Below are positions 1 to 5,222 of a DNA stretch of 9,579 bases, piece after piece. Location: the NCBI GenBank assembly GCA_030600525.1, contig JAUVLX010000117.1:1-9579 (forward strand), written 5' to 3'. The notes under the pieces were generated by a model. The model saw nothing but the letters and a program-made list of their open reading frames with translations, was not told the origin of the DNA and did no database searches. Each line of letters begins with the position of its first letter. Within the stretch, counting starts at the first letter, position 1. The DNA is from Desulfobulbus sp. (GTDB lineage: Bacteria > Desulfobacterota > Desulfobulbia > Desulfobulbales > Desulfobulbaceae). Made by a program: the position numbers and the translations under genes.

Positions 1-1
1 A

Positions 2-559
2 AAAACGTTAATATTAAGCGCTTTAAAAGCCGCGAAAGCCAGTATTGCTGACGAAGTTCTTCCTGAAGTTGGAGTTATCGAAGTCAGTGCTGAGGGGATA
101 CCAAGATCGAATAAGGTTTTCGTCGTGCATGGGCACGATGAAAAAGCAAAGCATGAGTTGGAGATATTTCTTACAGAACTAGGGCTAGAGCCTGTTGTCC
201 TCCATCGTCAAGCCGATGAGGGAAAAACGATTATTGAAAAATTCGAGAAGCATAGTGATGTAGGGTTTGCATTTATTCTTCTTACTCCTGATGAAGTATC
301 CTATTTGTCGCCTGAATCTGAGCTCCCCGAGGAAGAAAGAAAGCTTGAATTGCGAGCTAGGCCGAATGTCATTTTTGAATTTGGCTATTTTGTCGGAAAA
401 CTCGGACGTTCCAGAGTTTGTTGTCTGCATACAGGCTCGGTAACTTTGCCTAGTGATGTAAGTGGTTTGGTATATAAGTCTTTTACCAATAGTGTTGAAG
501 AAAGTGGTTATTCAATTATTAAAGAGCTTAAAGCTGCTGGGTACAATGTCACAGTTTGA
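2..559 (+). CDS. TIR-like predicted nucleotide-binding protein (CAP12/Pycsar-type), 5'-truncated by window edge
   Basis: The reading frame is open from base 2 to the TGA at 557-559, so the gene starts outside the window. A GTG at 125 is not a believable start because it cuts the first beta strand, which reads KVFVVHGHDE (bases 113-142). What is seen: the strand-turn motif VHGHD, then a helix with EIFLTELGLEPVVLH, then GKTIIEKFE, FAFILLTPDEV, RPNVIFEFGYFVGKLGR and a C-terminal PSDVSGLVY. This order is that of the TIR-like family PF10137, found as the effector domain in CBASS (with STING or SAVED-like sensors) and in stand-alone proteins. The Glu in NVIFEFG is the likely catalytic Glu for NAD+ cleavage (family knowledge). 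About 37 residues before the TIR domain are visible, helical and of no recognised family; any sensor domain would be further left. The gene is the first cassette of an apparent integron array and ends 1 base before the attC. A role in antiphage defence is inferred. Confidence 0.85.
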   Translation, partial: KTLILSALKAAKASIADEVLPEVGVIEVSAEGIPRSNKVFVVHGHDEKAKHELEIFLTELGLEPVVLHRQADEGKTIIEKFEKHSDVGFAFILLTPDEVSYLSPESELPEEERKLELRARPNVIFEFGYFVGKLGRSRVCCLHTGSVTLPSDVSGLVYKSFTNSVEESGYSIIKELKAAGYNVTV

Positions 560-634
560 ACACAACAATCACATTCACTGGAACAGCAAAATTGGCACGC
601 CAATTTCGCTGTTCCAGTGATGTAGGCGTTATGT
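560..634 (+). other. attC recombination site of an integron cassette
   Basis: An imperfect inverted repeat of 75 nt begins one base after the TIR stop codon. The outer arms are R'' ACACAAC (560-566) and R' GTTATGT (628-634), matching the GTTRRRY-type core with one mismatch between arms. Inside, TCACTGGAACAGC (575-587) pairs perfectly with GCTGTTCCAGTGA (608-620). ACA (571-573) pairs with TGT (621-623), leaving one T of the left arm extrahelical, as in folded attC bottom strands. The apical part is again paired: AAATTGGC (589-596) with GCCAATTT (599-606). Unpaired spacers lie at 567-570 and 624-627. The structure and its place right after a stop codon fit an attC. The orientation means the cassettes read left to right and that an attI/integrase would lie to the left. 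No search was run. Confidence 0.85.
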
Positions 635-658
635 GAAAAAAGAAGAGAGACTTTAGGA

Positions 659-898
659 ATGTCAACGAAAGGTTTTATCCCAAATAAATTAAAACCATGG
701 GTCGAAGCAAGAACTAAATATCGGCTATCTCATGCTCAAATACAAATGGCTAGAGAACTTGGTTTAAACCCCAAAAAATTTAGTAGCCTAAGCAACAATA
801 AACAACAACCCTGGAAACTATCCTTACCTGAATTTATTGAAGAAATATATTTCAAGCATTTTAAAAAGACATCGCCTGAACAATGTAAGATCAATTGA
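659..898 (+). CDS. small cassette-borne conserved hypothetical protein, N-terminal part of a frameshifted gene
   Basis: An ATG at 659, preceded by GAGAGA at 645-650, opens a 79-residue frame with a lysine-rich, partly helical product (LSHAQIQMARELGLNPKKF, then PWKLSLPEFIEEIYFKHFKK). It resembles small hypothetical proteins I associate with mobile cassettes; no function is known to me. The frame stops at 896-898 with a poor tail (EQCKIN). In the +1 frame the sequence from 882 continues sensibly as NVRSIEQMLKDK and runs to 1007, so the gene appears to carry one extra base (or to lack two) at about 876-884. It could be a real inactivating mutation, an assembly error, or less likely a programmed shift. 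It lies in the cassette bounded by the sites at 560-634 and 1294-1326, and its base use is AT-rich compared with the genes right of 1990. Confidence 0.7.
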   Translation: MSTKGFIPNKLKPWVEARTKYRLSHAQIQMARELGLNPKKFSSLSNNKQQPWKLSLPEFIEEIYFKHFKKTSPEQCKIN

Positions 899-1007
899 AC
901 AAATGCTAAAAGATAAAACAAGCAAAAAAGCTGAGCGAAAAAAACGCAAAGTAACGTCAGCTTCTTATGAAGAAACAAAAACATTAAATAGCCAGGTTAT
1001 CGATTGA
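882..1007 (+). pseudogene. out-of-frame C-terminal remainder of the 659 gene
   Basis: Reading one base later than the 659 frame gives NVRSIEQMLKDKTSKK and then a very basic stretch (AERKKRKV) ending with QVID and a TGA at 1005-1007. Joined to the upstream part, this restores a protein of about 114 residues with a basic C-terminal tail. A start at the internal ATG 903 would give a separate 34-residue peptide, but the continuity of NVRSIEQ across that ATG argues for a broken longer gene. The stop overlaps the next start (TGATG, bases 1005-1009), so translation of this part would be coupled to the following gene. Confidence 0.55.
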
Positions 1008-1273
1008 TGCCCAAATACAAAGTAATATTTGAATCAAAAGAAACTATTCTCGGGGTAGTGCCACAAGCTAACGACTGGGTAGAATACGCATGTGTTCTTA
1101 AAGTGAAAAATGGTGGAAAAAGGCCAGTATCACTTGATATGCAATTTATTCCACCACACCCATTTTCTGTTAATATGCCAATGGAGCACTTAATTCAAGA
1201 GGACAGTATTTCAAGTCTATATGGAAAAGTTATAAAATTTCTGGAAAGATATGGTGTTGAGTTTCGTGGATAA
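1007..1273 (+). CDS. hypothetical 88-residue cassette protein
   Basis: The ATG at 1007 is preferred over the TTG one codon earlier because it overlaps the TGA of the preceding frame (TGATG), a usual form of translational coupling. The product has 88 residues, no membrane segment and no signal peptide. It seems to be a small beta-rich domain: YKVIFESKETILGVV, WVEYACVLKV, SLDMQFIPPHPF, followed by a C-terminal helix (SSLYGKVIKFLERYGVEF). I recognise no family. It is the second reading frame of the cassette and ends 20 bases before the attC-like remnant. Any shared function with the 659 gene, such as a small two-part system, is only a guess from the coupling. Confidence 0.55.
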   Translation: MPKYKVIFESKETILGVVPQANDWVEYACVLKVKNGGKRPVSLDMQFIPPHPFSVNMPMEHLIQEDSISSLYGKVIKFLERYGVEFRG

Positions 1274-1293
1274 TTATCATTTAATTAAAAGTC

Positions 1294-1326
1294 ACATAAC
1301 AATTAAAATTCACTCGGCCGTTATGC
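1294..1326 (+). other. collapsed attC-like site at the end of the second cassette
   Basis: ACATAAC (1294-1300) and GTTATGC (1320-1326) are the two outer attC arms, 6 of 7 bases complementary. The 19 bases between them begin like the left half of the 560-634 site (AAT, an A-rich step, then ATTCACT) but the matching right arm is absent, so the site is only 33 nt. It therefore looks like an attC with its hairpin deleted and is probably inactive. The recognisable RAYT coding sequence begins directly at its right arm. Confidence 0.45.
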
Positions 1327-1937
1327 CAGGGCAACTCTTATAGGGACAACCTCATCCATTTCAAAAAAGAATTTGGTTGCAGGATTCACGCCTATTGCCT
1401 AATGAGCACTCACGTGCACCTTGTTATTGATTCTGTTATTGATCCTGAGTCGATTTCAAAACTCATGAAACGTGTCGCCGGGAGGCAGACGCGGTACGCG
1501 AATACACTTGAAGGGCGATCCGGCAGCCTCTGGGAAGGCCGTTTTAAAAATCCAGCATCATCTCTACAGCAGAATAGCTACCAGCGTGTTGCCGTTATAT
1601 TGAATTGAATCCTCTACGTGCCGGTATGCTCTCAGCCCCTCGATACTACAGGTGATCGAGCTACCGCTGCAAGGCAGAGGACGCAATGATCAGATTGTGA
1701 ATTTCGATACATCATACCTATCTTTGGGAAAGAATAAACGGGATCGTCAAAAAGCCTATGTGTAGTATGTTGTGTGACACAATTCCTGAAGCAGAGGTCA
1801 AGTTGATCAGAGATGCACCCCAGAGAGGGCAGTTGACCGGTAGCGAAAAATTTCGCCAAAAAGTATCTCAGAGATGGGGTATCCGTATCTCAACTAAGGG
1901 GCCTGGGCGACCCCGAAAAGCTAATAAAGATTTCTGA
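1318..1937 (+). pseudogene. REP-associated tyrosine transposase (RAYT, Y1/HUH, IS200-like), 5'-truncated and frameshifted
   Basis: The relic can be read across three frames. Bases 1318 to about 1548 give HFKKEFGCRIHAYCLMSTHVHL, with the HUH pair in HVH, then SISKLMKRVAGRQTRY and GRSGSLWEGRF. At the A-rich run near 1543-1550 the frame shifts. Bases 1549-1700 then give CCRYIELNPLRAGM, which holds the catalytic-Tyr motif YIxxNP, but with a TAG (1575) and a TGA in place of an expected Trp codon (1653). A further segment, near 1706-1762, reads YLSLGKNKRDRQKAY. The final frame (about 1776-1937) reads IPEAEVKLIRDA, GQLTGSEKFRQKV and the tail GPGRPRKANKDF followed by TGA. Roughly the first 50 residues of a normal RAYT are missing. 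Such enzymes cut single strands at REP hairpins (family knowledge); this copy cannot work. The 68-residue frame starting at ATG 1402 is just its first intact piece. Confidence 0.8.
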
Positions 1938-1947
1938 CCCCTTTTCG
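1895..1947 (+). repeat. 53-nt direct repeat, copy 1 (RAYT 3' end)
   Basis: It covers the last 14 codons of the RAYT relic and the 10 bases after its stop. It matches 4408-4460 at 48 of 53 positions (differences at 1913, 1929, 1931, 1933 and 1940). It contains the inverted repeat CGAAAAG (1914-1920) and CTTTTCG (1941-1947), so it may act as the REP-like hairpin used by the transposase. Confidence 0.8.
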
Positions 1948-1990
1948 TCGTACTTACTGTCATGACATTCTGCAAGAGTTAGGGAAAAAA

Positions 1991-2725
1991 ATGATCACTT
2001 CCATAATTTTGAAAAAACTCAAGCAGGCTTTTACTGATCTGCTTCCCATTATTTTGGTTATCGCTTTTTTTCAGATCGTTGTCCTGAAACAGCCTTTACC
2101 ACAAATAGGAGAAGTCCTTTTTGGTGCTCTTCTTGTGGTGGCTGGCCTCACCTTGTTTGTTCAGGGACTGGAAATGAGCCTGTTCCCCATCGGTGAGGCA
2201 ATGGCCCATGCCTTAGCCAAAAAGGGCAGTATCTTCTGGCTCCTCTGCTTTGCCTTTGCCCTGGGCTTCTCTACCACGGTGGCAGAACCTGCCCTCATAG
2301 CAGTGGCTTGGGAAGCGGCTGAAATTGCCAGCCAGGGGGGGCTTATTGACCCCAGTCCAGAATCTCTAAAGCAATATGCCTTTGGACTTCGCATGTCTGT
2401 CGCTTTTTCTGTGGGGCTTGCTATCCTTGTCGGTGTCATGCGTATCATCCGCGGTTGGCCTATTCATTATCTGATCATCGGCGGTTATGTTGTTGTTATG
2501 CTGATGAGCATAATTGCCCCGAAAGAGATTATTGGTATAGCCTATGATGCTGGCGGAGTCACCACATCCACCATTACCGTACCACTGGTTACAGCTTTGG
2601 GAGTAGGGTTGGCCTCATCAATCAGAGGACGAAGTCCTCTTTTGGATGGTTTTGGTCTTATCGCTTTTGCGTCTCTTCTCCCTATGATTTTTGTCATGGG
2701 TTATGGACTTCTAATCTTCAGATAA
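1991..2725 (+). CDS. DUF1538 membrane protein, subunit 1 of a paired transporter (UmpA/UmpB-like)
   Basis: The 244-residue product is hydrophobic, with about seven likely membrane segments (near residues 17-33, 43-62, 81-106, 135-153, 158-176, 196-211 and 219-242). Diagnostic DUF1538 motifs are STTVAEP (94-100), AYDAGGVTTSTITVPLV (184-200) and LLDGFGLIAFASLLP (217-231). The polar TT/E and GGVTTST stretches inside membrane segments look like substrate or ion sites. DUF1538 pairs have been reported as a two-component Na+(Li+,K+)/H+ antiporter, UmpAB, in Halomonas; the substrate here is not shown. The start is well set by AGGG at 1981-1984, six bases before ATG. The next gene is a paralogue 17 bases downstream with the same motifs, so the two probably form a heteromer in the inner membrane. 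Confidence 0.85.
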   Translation: MITSIILKKLKQAFTDLLPIILVIAFFQIVVLKQPLPQIGEVLFGALLVVAGLTLFVQGLEMSLFPIGEAMAHALAKKGSIFWLLCFAFALGFSTTVAEPALIAVAWEAAEIASQGGLIDPSPESLKQYAFGLRMSVAFSVGLAILVGVMRIIRGWPIHYLIIGGYVVVMLMSIIAPKEIIGIAYDAGGVTTSTITVPLVTALGVGLASSIRGRSPLLDGFGLIAFASLLPMIFVMGYGLLIFR

Positions 2726-2742
2726 AAAGGGGGACTTTTTTA

Positions 2743-3537
2743 GTGGAATTCATATATGATTTCAGCAAAATATTGCTTGCCACCTGCAGAGATGTGCTGC
2801 CGATTATTCTTCTCATTACCGGTTTTCAGCTCCTGGTCCTGCGTCAGCCAATTCCCCATCTGCGTCGTCTCGTTGTCGGTGGCGTCTATGTTGTTATTGG
2901 TCTTGCCCTATTTCTGGCAGGACTTGAAAAAGCACTTTTCCCCCTGGGAAAAATTATGGCTAACCAGCTGTCTGATCCTGCCTTTATTTATGGTGCAGGG
3001 GAAATTGTAACCCAGGCAGACTGGAAGGCATATGGTTGGGTATATCTTTTTGGGGCCATGATCGGCTTTGCAACCACCATTGCCGAACCATCTCTTATAG
3101 CCGTGGCTTATAAAGCCAATGAGGTATCCGCCGGGACGATCAGTCAATGGGGTTTGAGAATCACTGTTGCCATAGGCGTCGCTTTTGGAATAAGCCTCGG
3201 AACCTTTCGCATTGTCACCGGTACCCCACTTTACCTGTACATTCTTGTCGGCTATATGATTGTTATTGTACAGACCCTGTTTGCTCCCAAAAGCATCATT
3301 GCCCTGGCGTATGATTCGGGTGGGGTCACCACTTCAACAGTAACAGTACCTCTGGTGGCGGCCCTTGGTCTTGGATTGTCCGCCACCGTGCCTGGACGAA
3401 ATCCTGCCCTGGACGGTTTTGGCCTTATTGCTTTTGCCAGTCTTTTTCCAATCATTGCCGTTATGGGCTATGCCCAGTTAATGACCTGGAAAACAAAACG
3501 CAGTACACAAATCATGGAGAATAGGAATGCGCTTTAA
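2743..3537 (+). CDS. DUF1538 membrane protein, subunit 2 of a paired transporter
   Basis: It starts at GTG 2743, with GGGGGA at 2729-2734 as ribosome binding site. The 264-residue product repeats the plan of its neighbour: VLPIILLITGFQLLVL (18-33), TTIAEPSLIAVAYKANE (111-127), AYDSGGVTTSTVTVPLV (189-205) and LDGFGLIAFASLFP (223-236). It differs by a longer N-terminal half, an added stretch near 79-97 with a charged loop (QADWKAYGW), and a basic C-terminal tail (WKTKRSTQ). The close match in motif order indicates an old tandem duplication. Its last 11 bases overlap the P-II-like gene, which is strong evidence that transporter and sensor are made together. Most likely it is an integral inner-membrane subunit of a cation/proton transporter; the transported ion is unknown. 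Confidence 0.85.
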   Translation: MEFIYDFSKILLATCRDVLPIILLITGFQLLVLRQPIPHLRRLVVGGVYVVIGLALFLAGLEKALFPLGKIMANQLSDPAFIYGAGEIVTQADWKAYGWVYLFGAMIGFATTIAEPSLIAVAYKANEVSAGTISQWGLRITVAIGVAFGISLGTFRIVTGTPLYLYILVGYMIVIVQTLFAPKSIIALAYDSGGVTTSTVTVPLVAALGLGLSATVPGRNPALDGFGLIAFASLFPIIAVMGYAQLMTWKTKRSTQIMENRNAL

Positions 3538-3874
3538 ACTTATTTTATCTTCGGTAAAAACGGATCTCACTGACCATGTTGTTGATTCGGCAAAAGAGGC
3601 CGGCGCCACCGGAGCAACGATCATACCGGCCAGAGGGACTGGTCTCAAGGAGGCAAAAACTTTTTTTGGCCTTTCGCTGGAAGCACAGACCGACATTATC
3701 ATGCTCCTTGTCGAAGAACATTTTGTTACTAAAATTTTAGACGCTATAAAGAAATCGGGAAAATTTCATAAGCCTGGAACAGGCATTGCTTTTGTGCTTC
3801 CAGTTGAGCATGTTGTCGGTCTGGAAAGCCAGATGGAAAAATTCAAAGAAGAAGTTCGGAATAGTTATTTGTAG
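3527..3874 (+). CDS. P-II-like (GlnB fold) signalling protein linked to DUF1538
   Basis: The 115-residue product has the P-II plan: first strand FKLILSS, helix DHVVDSAKEAGATGATII (a counterpart of GITGMTV in GlnB), a loop region around 37-55, strand DIIMLLVEE, helix TKILDAIKKSG, and a C-terminal KPGTGIAFVLPVEHVVGL that parallels GDGKIFVLPVERV of P-II. The T-loop segment (GTGLKEAKTFFGLSLEAQ) is about five residues shorter than in GlnB and lacks the Tyr that is uridylylated there, so control by GlnD is unlikely. P-II proteins form trimers that bind ATP/ADP and clamp onto transporters, as GlnK does on AmtB (family knowledge). Here the partner is presumably the DUF1538 pair, since the start (AGGA at 3523-3526, ATG 3527) lies inside the end of subunit 2. 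Confidence 0.85.
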   Translation: MRFKLILSSVKTDLTDHVVDSAKEAGATGATIIPARGTGLKEAKTFFGLSLEAQTDIIMLLVEEHFVTKILDAIKKSGKFHKPGTGIAFVLPVEHVVGLESQMEKFKEEVRNSYL

Positions 3875-3908
3875 TCAATGACATTTGTTTCTATAAAGGG
3901 GAAAAATT

Positions 3909-4310
3909 ATGGTACCTGACAACACCACAATAATTCGGGCAAGGGACGTGATGCATAAGATTGTGTACATTGACGGCATGGCCACCGCCAGGGAGGCTGC
4001 CGCTAAGATGCGTTCTGAAAAAGTCTACTCACTTCTTGTCAATAAAAGGCATACAGATGATGCCTGGGGGATACTGGTTTATCAGGATTTTATTAAAGGG
4101 GTGATCATGCCCAGTCGCTCCCCGCATGAAGTGAATGTCTATGAAATCATGACAAAGCCTGTTATCAGCGTGCCTGCGGATATGGACATACGTTATGTTG
4201 CCCGTCTGATTTACCGGGCCGGCATACGGAGAGCTCCGGTTGACGATGGAGGGGAGCTTATCGGTATGGTTTCTCTTTCCTCTTTGATCCTCGACAATGA
4301 GCTTTTTTAA
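3909..4310 (+). CDS. two-CBS-domain regulatory protein
   Basis: The 133-residue soluble protein is essentially one CBS pair. Domain 1 is near residues 11-65 (ARDVMHKIVYIDGMATAREA, KVYSLLVN, WGILVYQDFIKGVI). Domain 2 is near 77-130 (VYEIMTKPVISVPADMDI, ARLIYRAGIRRAPV, ELIGMVSLSSLI). CBS pairs bind AMP, ATP or related nucleotides in the cleft between domains and gate transporters or enzymes (family knowledge). AAGGGG at 3896-3901 is a good ribosome binding site. It follows the P-II-like gene by 34 bases on the same strand and is the last gene of the block. With two different adenine-nucleotide-type sensors beside one transporter, control by cell energy state is a reasonable inference. No membrane segment or extra domain is present. 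Confidence 0.88.
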   Translation: MVPDNTTIIRARDVMHKIVYIDGMATAREAAAKMRSEKVYSLLVNKRHTDDAWGILVYQDFIKGVIMPSRSPHEVNVYEIMTKPVISVPADMDIRYVARLIYRAGIRRAPVDDGGELIGMVSLSSLILDNELF

Positions 4311-4490
4311 TACTTTTCTACAGCTAAAGCCCTCCTGATCTTAAAAAAGATATTATATTTTTCCCTTAAATATCAAAATATTAAGCTCATTAGCGCAAGA
4401 AAGACTGTAAGGGGCCTGGGCGACCTCGAAAAGCTAATAAATAGTCCTGACCTCTTTTCGCACGACAACTAACTTAACGTGGAGAAGCAT
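4311..4490 (+). other. AT-rich intergenic region carrying the second RAYT-tail repeat
   Basis: The region holds no gene. It is AT-rich at 4339-4390, with a weak A/T hairpin (ATCTT 4338-4342, AAGAT 4347-4351) that is not convincing as a terminator. The repeat at 4408-4460 follows. GGAG at 4481-4484 sets the start of the next gene. No clear promoter could be picked out. Confidence 0.5.
4408..4460 (+). repeat. 53-nt direct repeat, copy 2 (RAYT 3'-end sequence without the gene)
   Basis: This is 48 of 53 identical to 1895-1947, in the same orientation. It still reads GPGRPRKANK followed by a TAG. Similarity stops sharply at 4408, with no RAYT coding sequence to its left. The arms CGAAAAG (4427-4433) and CTTTTCG (4454-4460) are kept exactly, while the loop between them has diverged, which suggests that the hairpin matters. 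The two copies bracket the DUF1538-PII-CBS block. Confidence 0.8.
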
Positions 4491-4997
4491 ATGAAAACCA
4501 TTATTCGCATAGTAGTTTTAGCCGTTCTCCTCCCCACAATGAGTTATGGAGAGGAGAAACACAATCACGAAGGGAATGAAATTGCTGTGGGAGTGGAAGC
4601 ATTGTCACCTGATCTACGTGATTTACTTTCTCAAGAAATGCAAGCATTGGAGAAAGGAATGATGTCTATCATCCCCGCATACAATTCTGGAAACTGGGGC
4701 GACATCGAAACTACCGGTGGAAGAATAAAAAATAGCTATATATTGAAACAAAACCTTACAGAAAAACAAATTAAGGAATTGCATTCAGTCTTACCACATA
4801 CGTTTATAGAAAAAGACCAGCGATTCCATTACTTGTCAGGCATGCTTGAGCATGCCGCAAAAAATAAAAAGGAAGAACTTATAAATTTCTATTTTTCTGA
4901 AATGAATGAGTCGTGTCTTGGTTGTCATTCCGTATTTGCAACTCACAGATTTCCAGCCTTATCATCAAAGAAAAAAGAGGCGGAACACTCGCACTAA
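4491..4997 (+). CDS. exported c-type haem protein, cytochrome c'-like, one CXXCH
   Basis: ATG 4491 is chosen over the GTG at 4479 because GGAG (4481-4484) sits six bases before it and the product then begins with a clean signal peptide: MKTIIRIVVLAVLLPTMSYG with probable cleavage after Gly20. The mature part is about 148 residues and mainly helical (SPDLRDLLSQEMQALEKG, LTEKQIKELHSVL, LSGMLEHAAKNKKEELINFYF). It ends with a single haem site CLGCH at residues 142-146, followed by a His/Lys-rich tail. A helical bundle with a C-terminal CXXCH is the plan of cytochrome c' and related cytochromes. Histidines cluster at both ends (EEKHNHEG and EAEHSH) and might bind metal. The protein should be periplasmic. 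It stands alone, just right of repeat copy 2; its partner is unknown. Confidence 0.75.
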   Translation: MKTIIRIVVLAVLLPTMSYGEEKHNHEGNEIAVGVEALSPDLRDLLSQEMQALEKGMMSIIPAYNSGNWGDIETTGGRIKNSYILKQNLTEKQIKELHSVLPHTFIEKDQRFHYLSGMLEHAAKNKKEELINFYFSEMNESCLGCHSVFATHRFPALSSKKKEAEHSH

Positions 4998-5157
4998 AAG
5001 GTATAATAGGTGGTTGCATCTGATAGCAGAACCGAGCCGCTTTGAAACTTTTTGAGTTAACGAAAGCTGTAAATATTTAGAATTTTCTGGAATTTCCTGC
5101 GCCAGATGCCCCGCAGCGTTAAGATTTCCAAATCGAATATTTGATTTCCCCTCAATT
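4998..5157. other. intergenic region without a recognised gene
   Basis: Nothing here encodes a plausible protein. One near-palindrome of 18 bases (5130-5147, AAATC and GATTT arms around an AT core) could be an operator or chance in AT-rich DNA. The only other feature of the gap is the hairpin at 5158-5185. Confidence 0.4.
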
Positions 5158-5185
5158 CCTCCACAGTTGGTGTCTACTGTGGAGG
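5158..5185. terminator. perfect 10-bp hairpin between convergent genes
   Basis: CCTCCACAGT (5158-5167) and ACTGTGGAGG (5176-5185) form a perfect stem with an 8-nt loop. On the plus strand it is followed by CAAAATTTT, a weak T-run. It lies 160 bases after the haem gene and 38 bases after the end of the minus-strand ATPase gene, so it may terminate either or both. Confidence 0.55.
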
Positions 5186-5222
5186 CAAAATTTTATCCCA
5201 AACAATCAACTGCCACTCTCTC

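Noticed and set aside
125..559. A start at GTG 125 for the TIR-like gene
   Set aside because: The frame is open to the left edge and GTG 125 removes the conserved first strand KVFVV before HGHD.
1632..1859. A 75-residue open frame on the minus strand
   Set aside because: It lies opposite the RAYT relic, has no ribosome binding site and no recognisable family.
2161..2448. Open frame of 95 residues on the minus strand
   Set aside because: It is a shadow of the first DUF1538 gene, with low-quality Ser/Ala-rich composition.
4338..4351. Small A/T hairpin as terminator of the four-gene operon
   Set aside because: The stem is five A/T-rich pairs and no clean T-run follows at the right distance.
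5002..5007. TATAAT sequence after the haem gene
   Set aside because: No -35 element at a suitable distance and no gene downstream on that strand.
5130..5147. 18-base near-palindrome as an operator
   Set aside because: AT-rich, with one imperfect position, between convergent gene ends where an operator has no obvious target.
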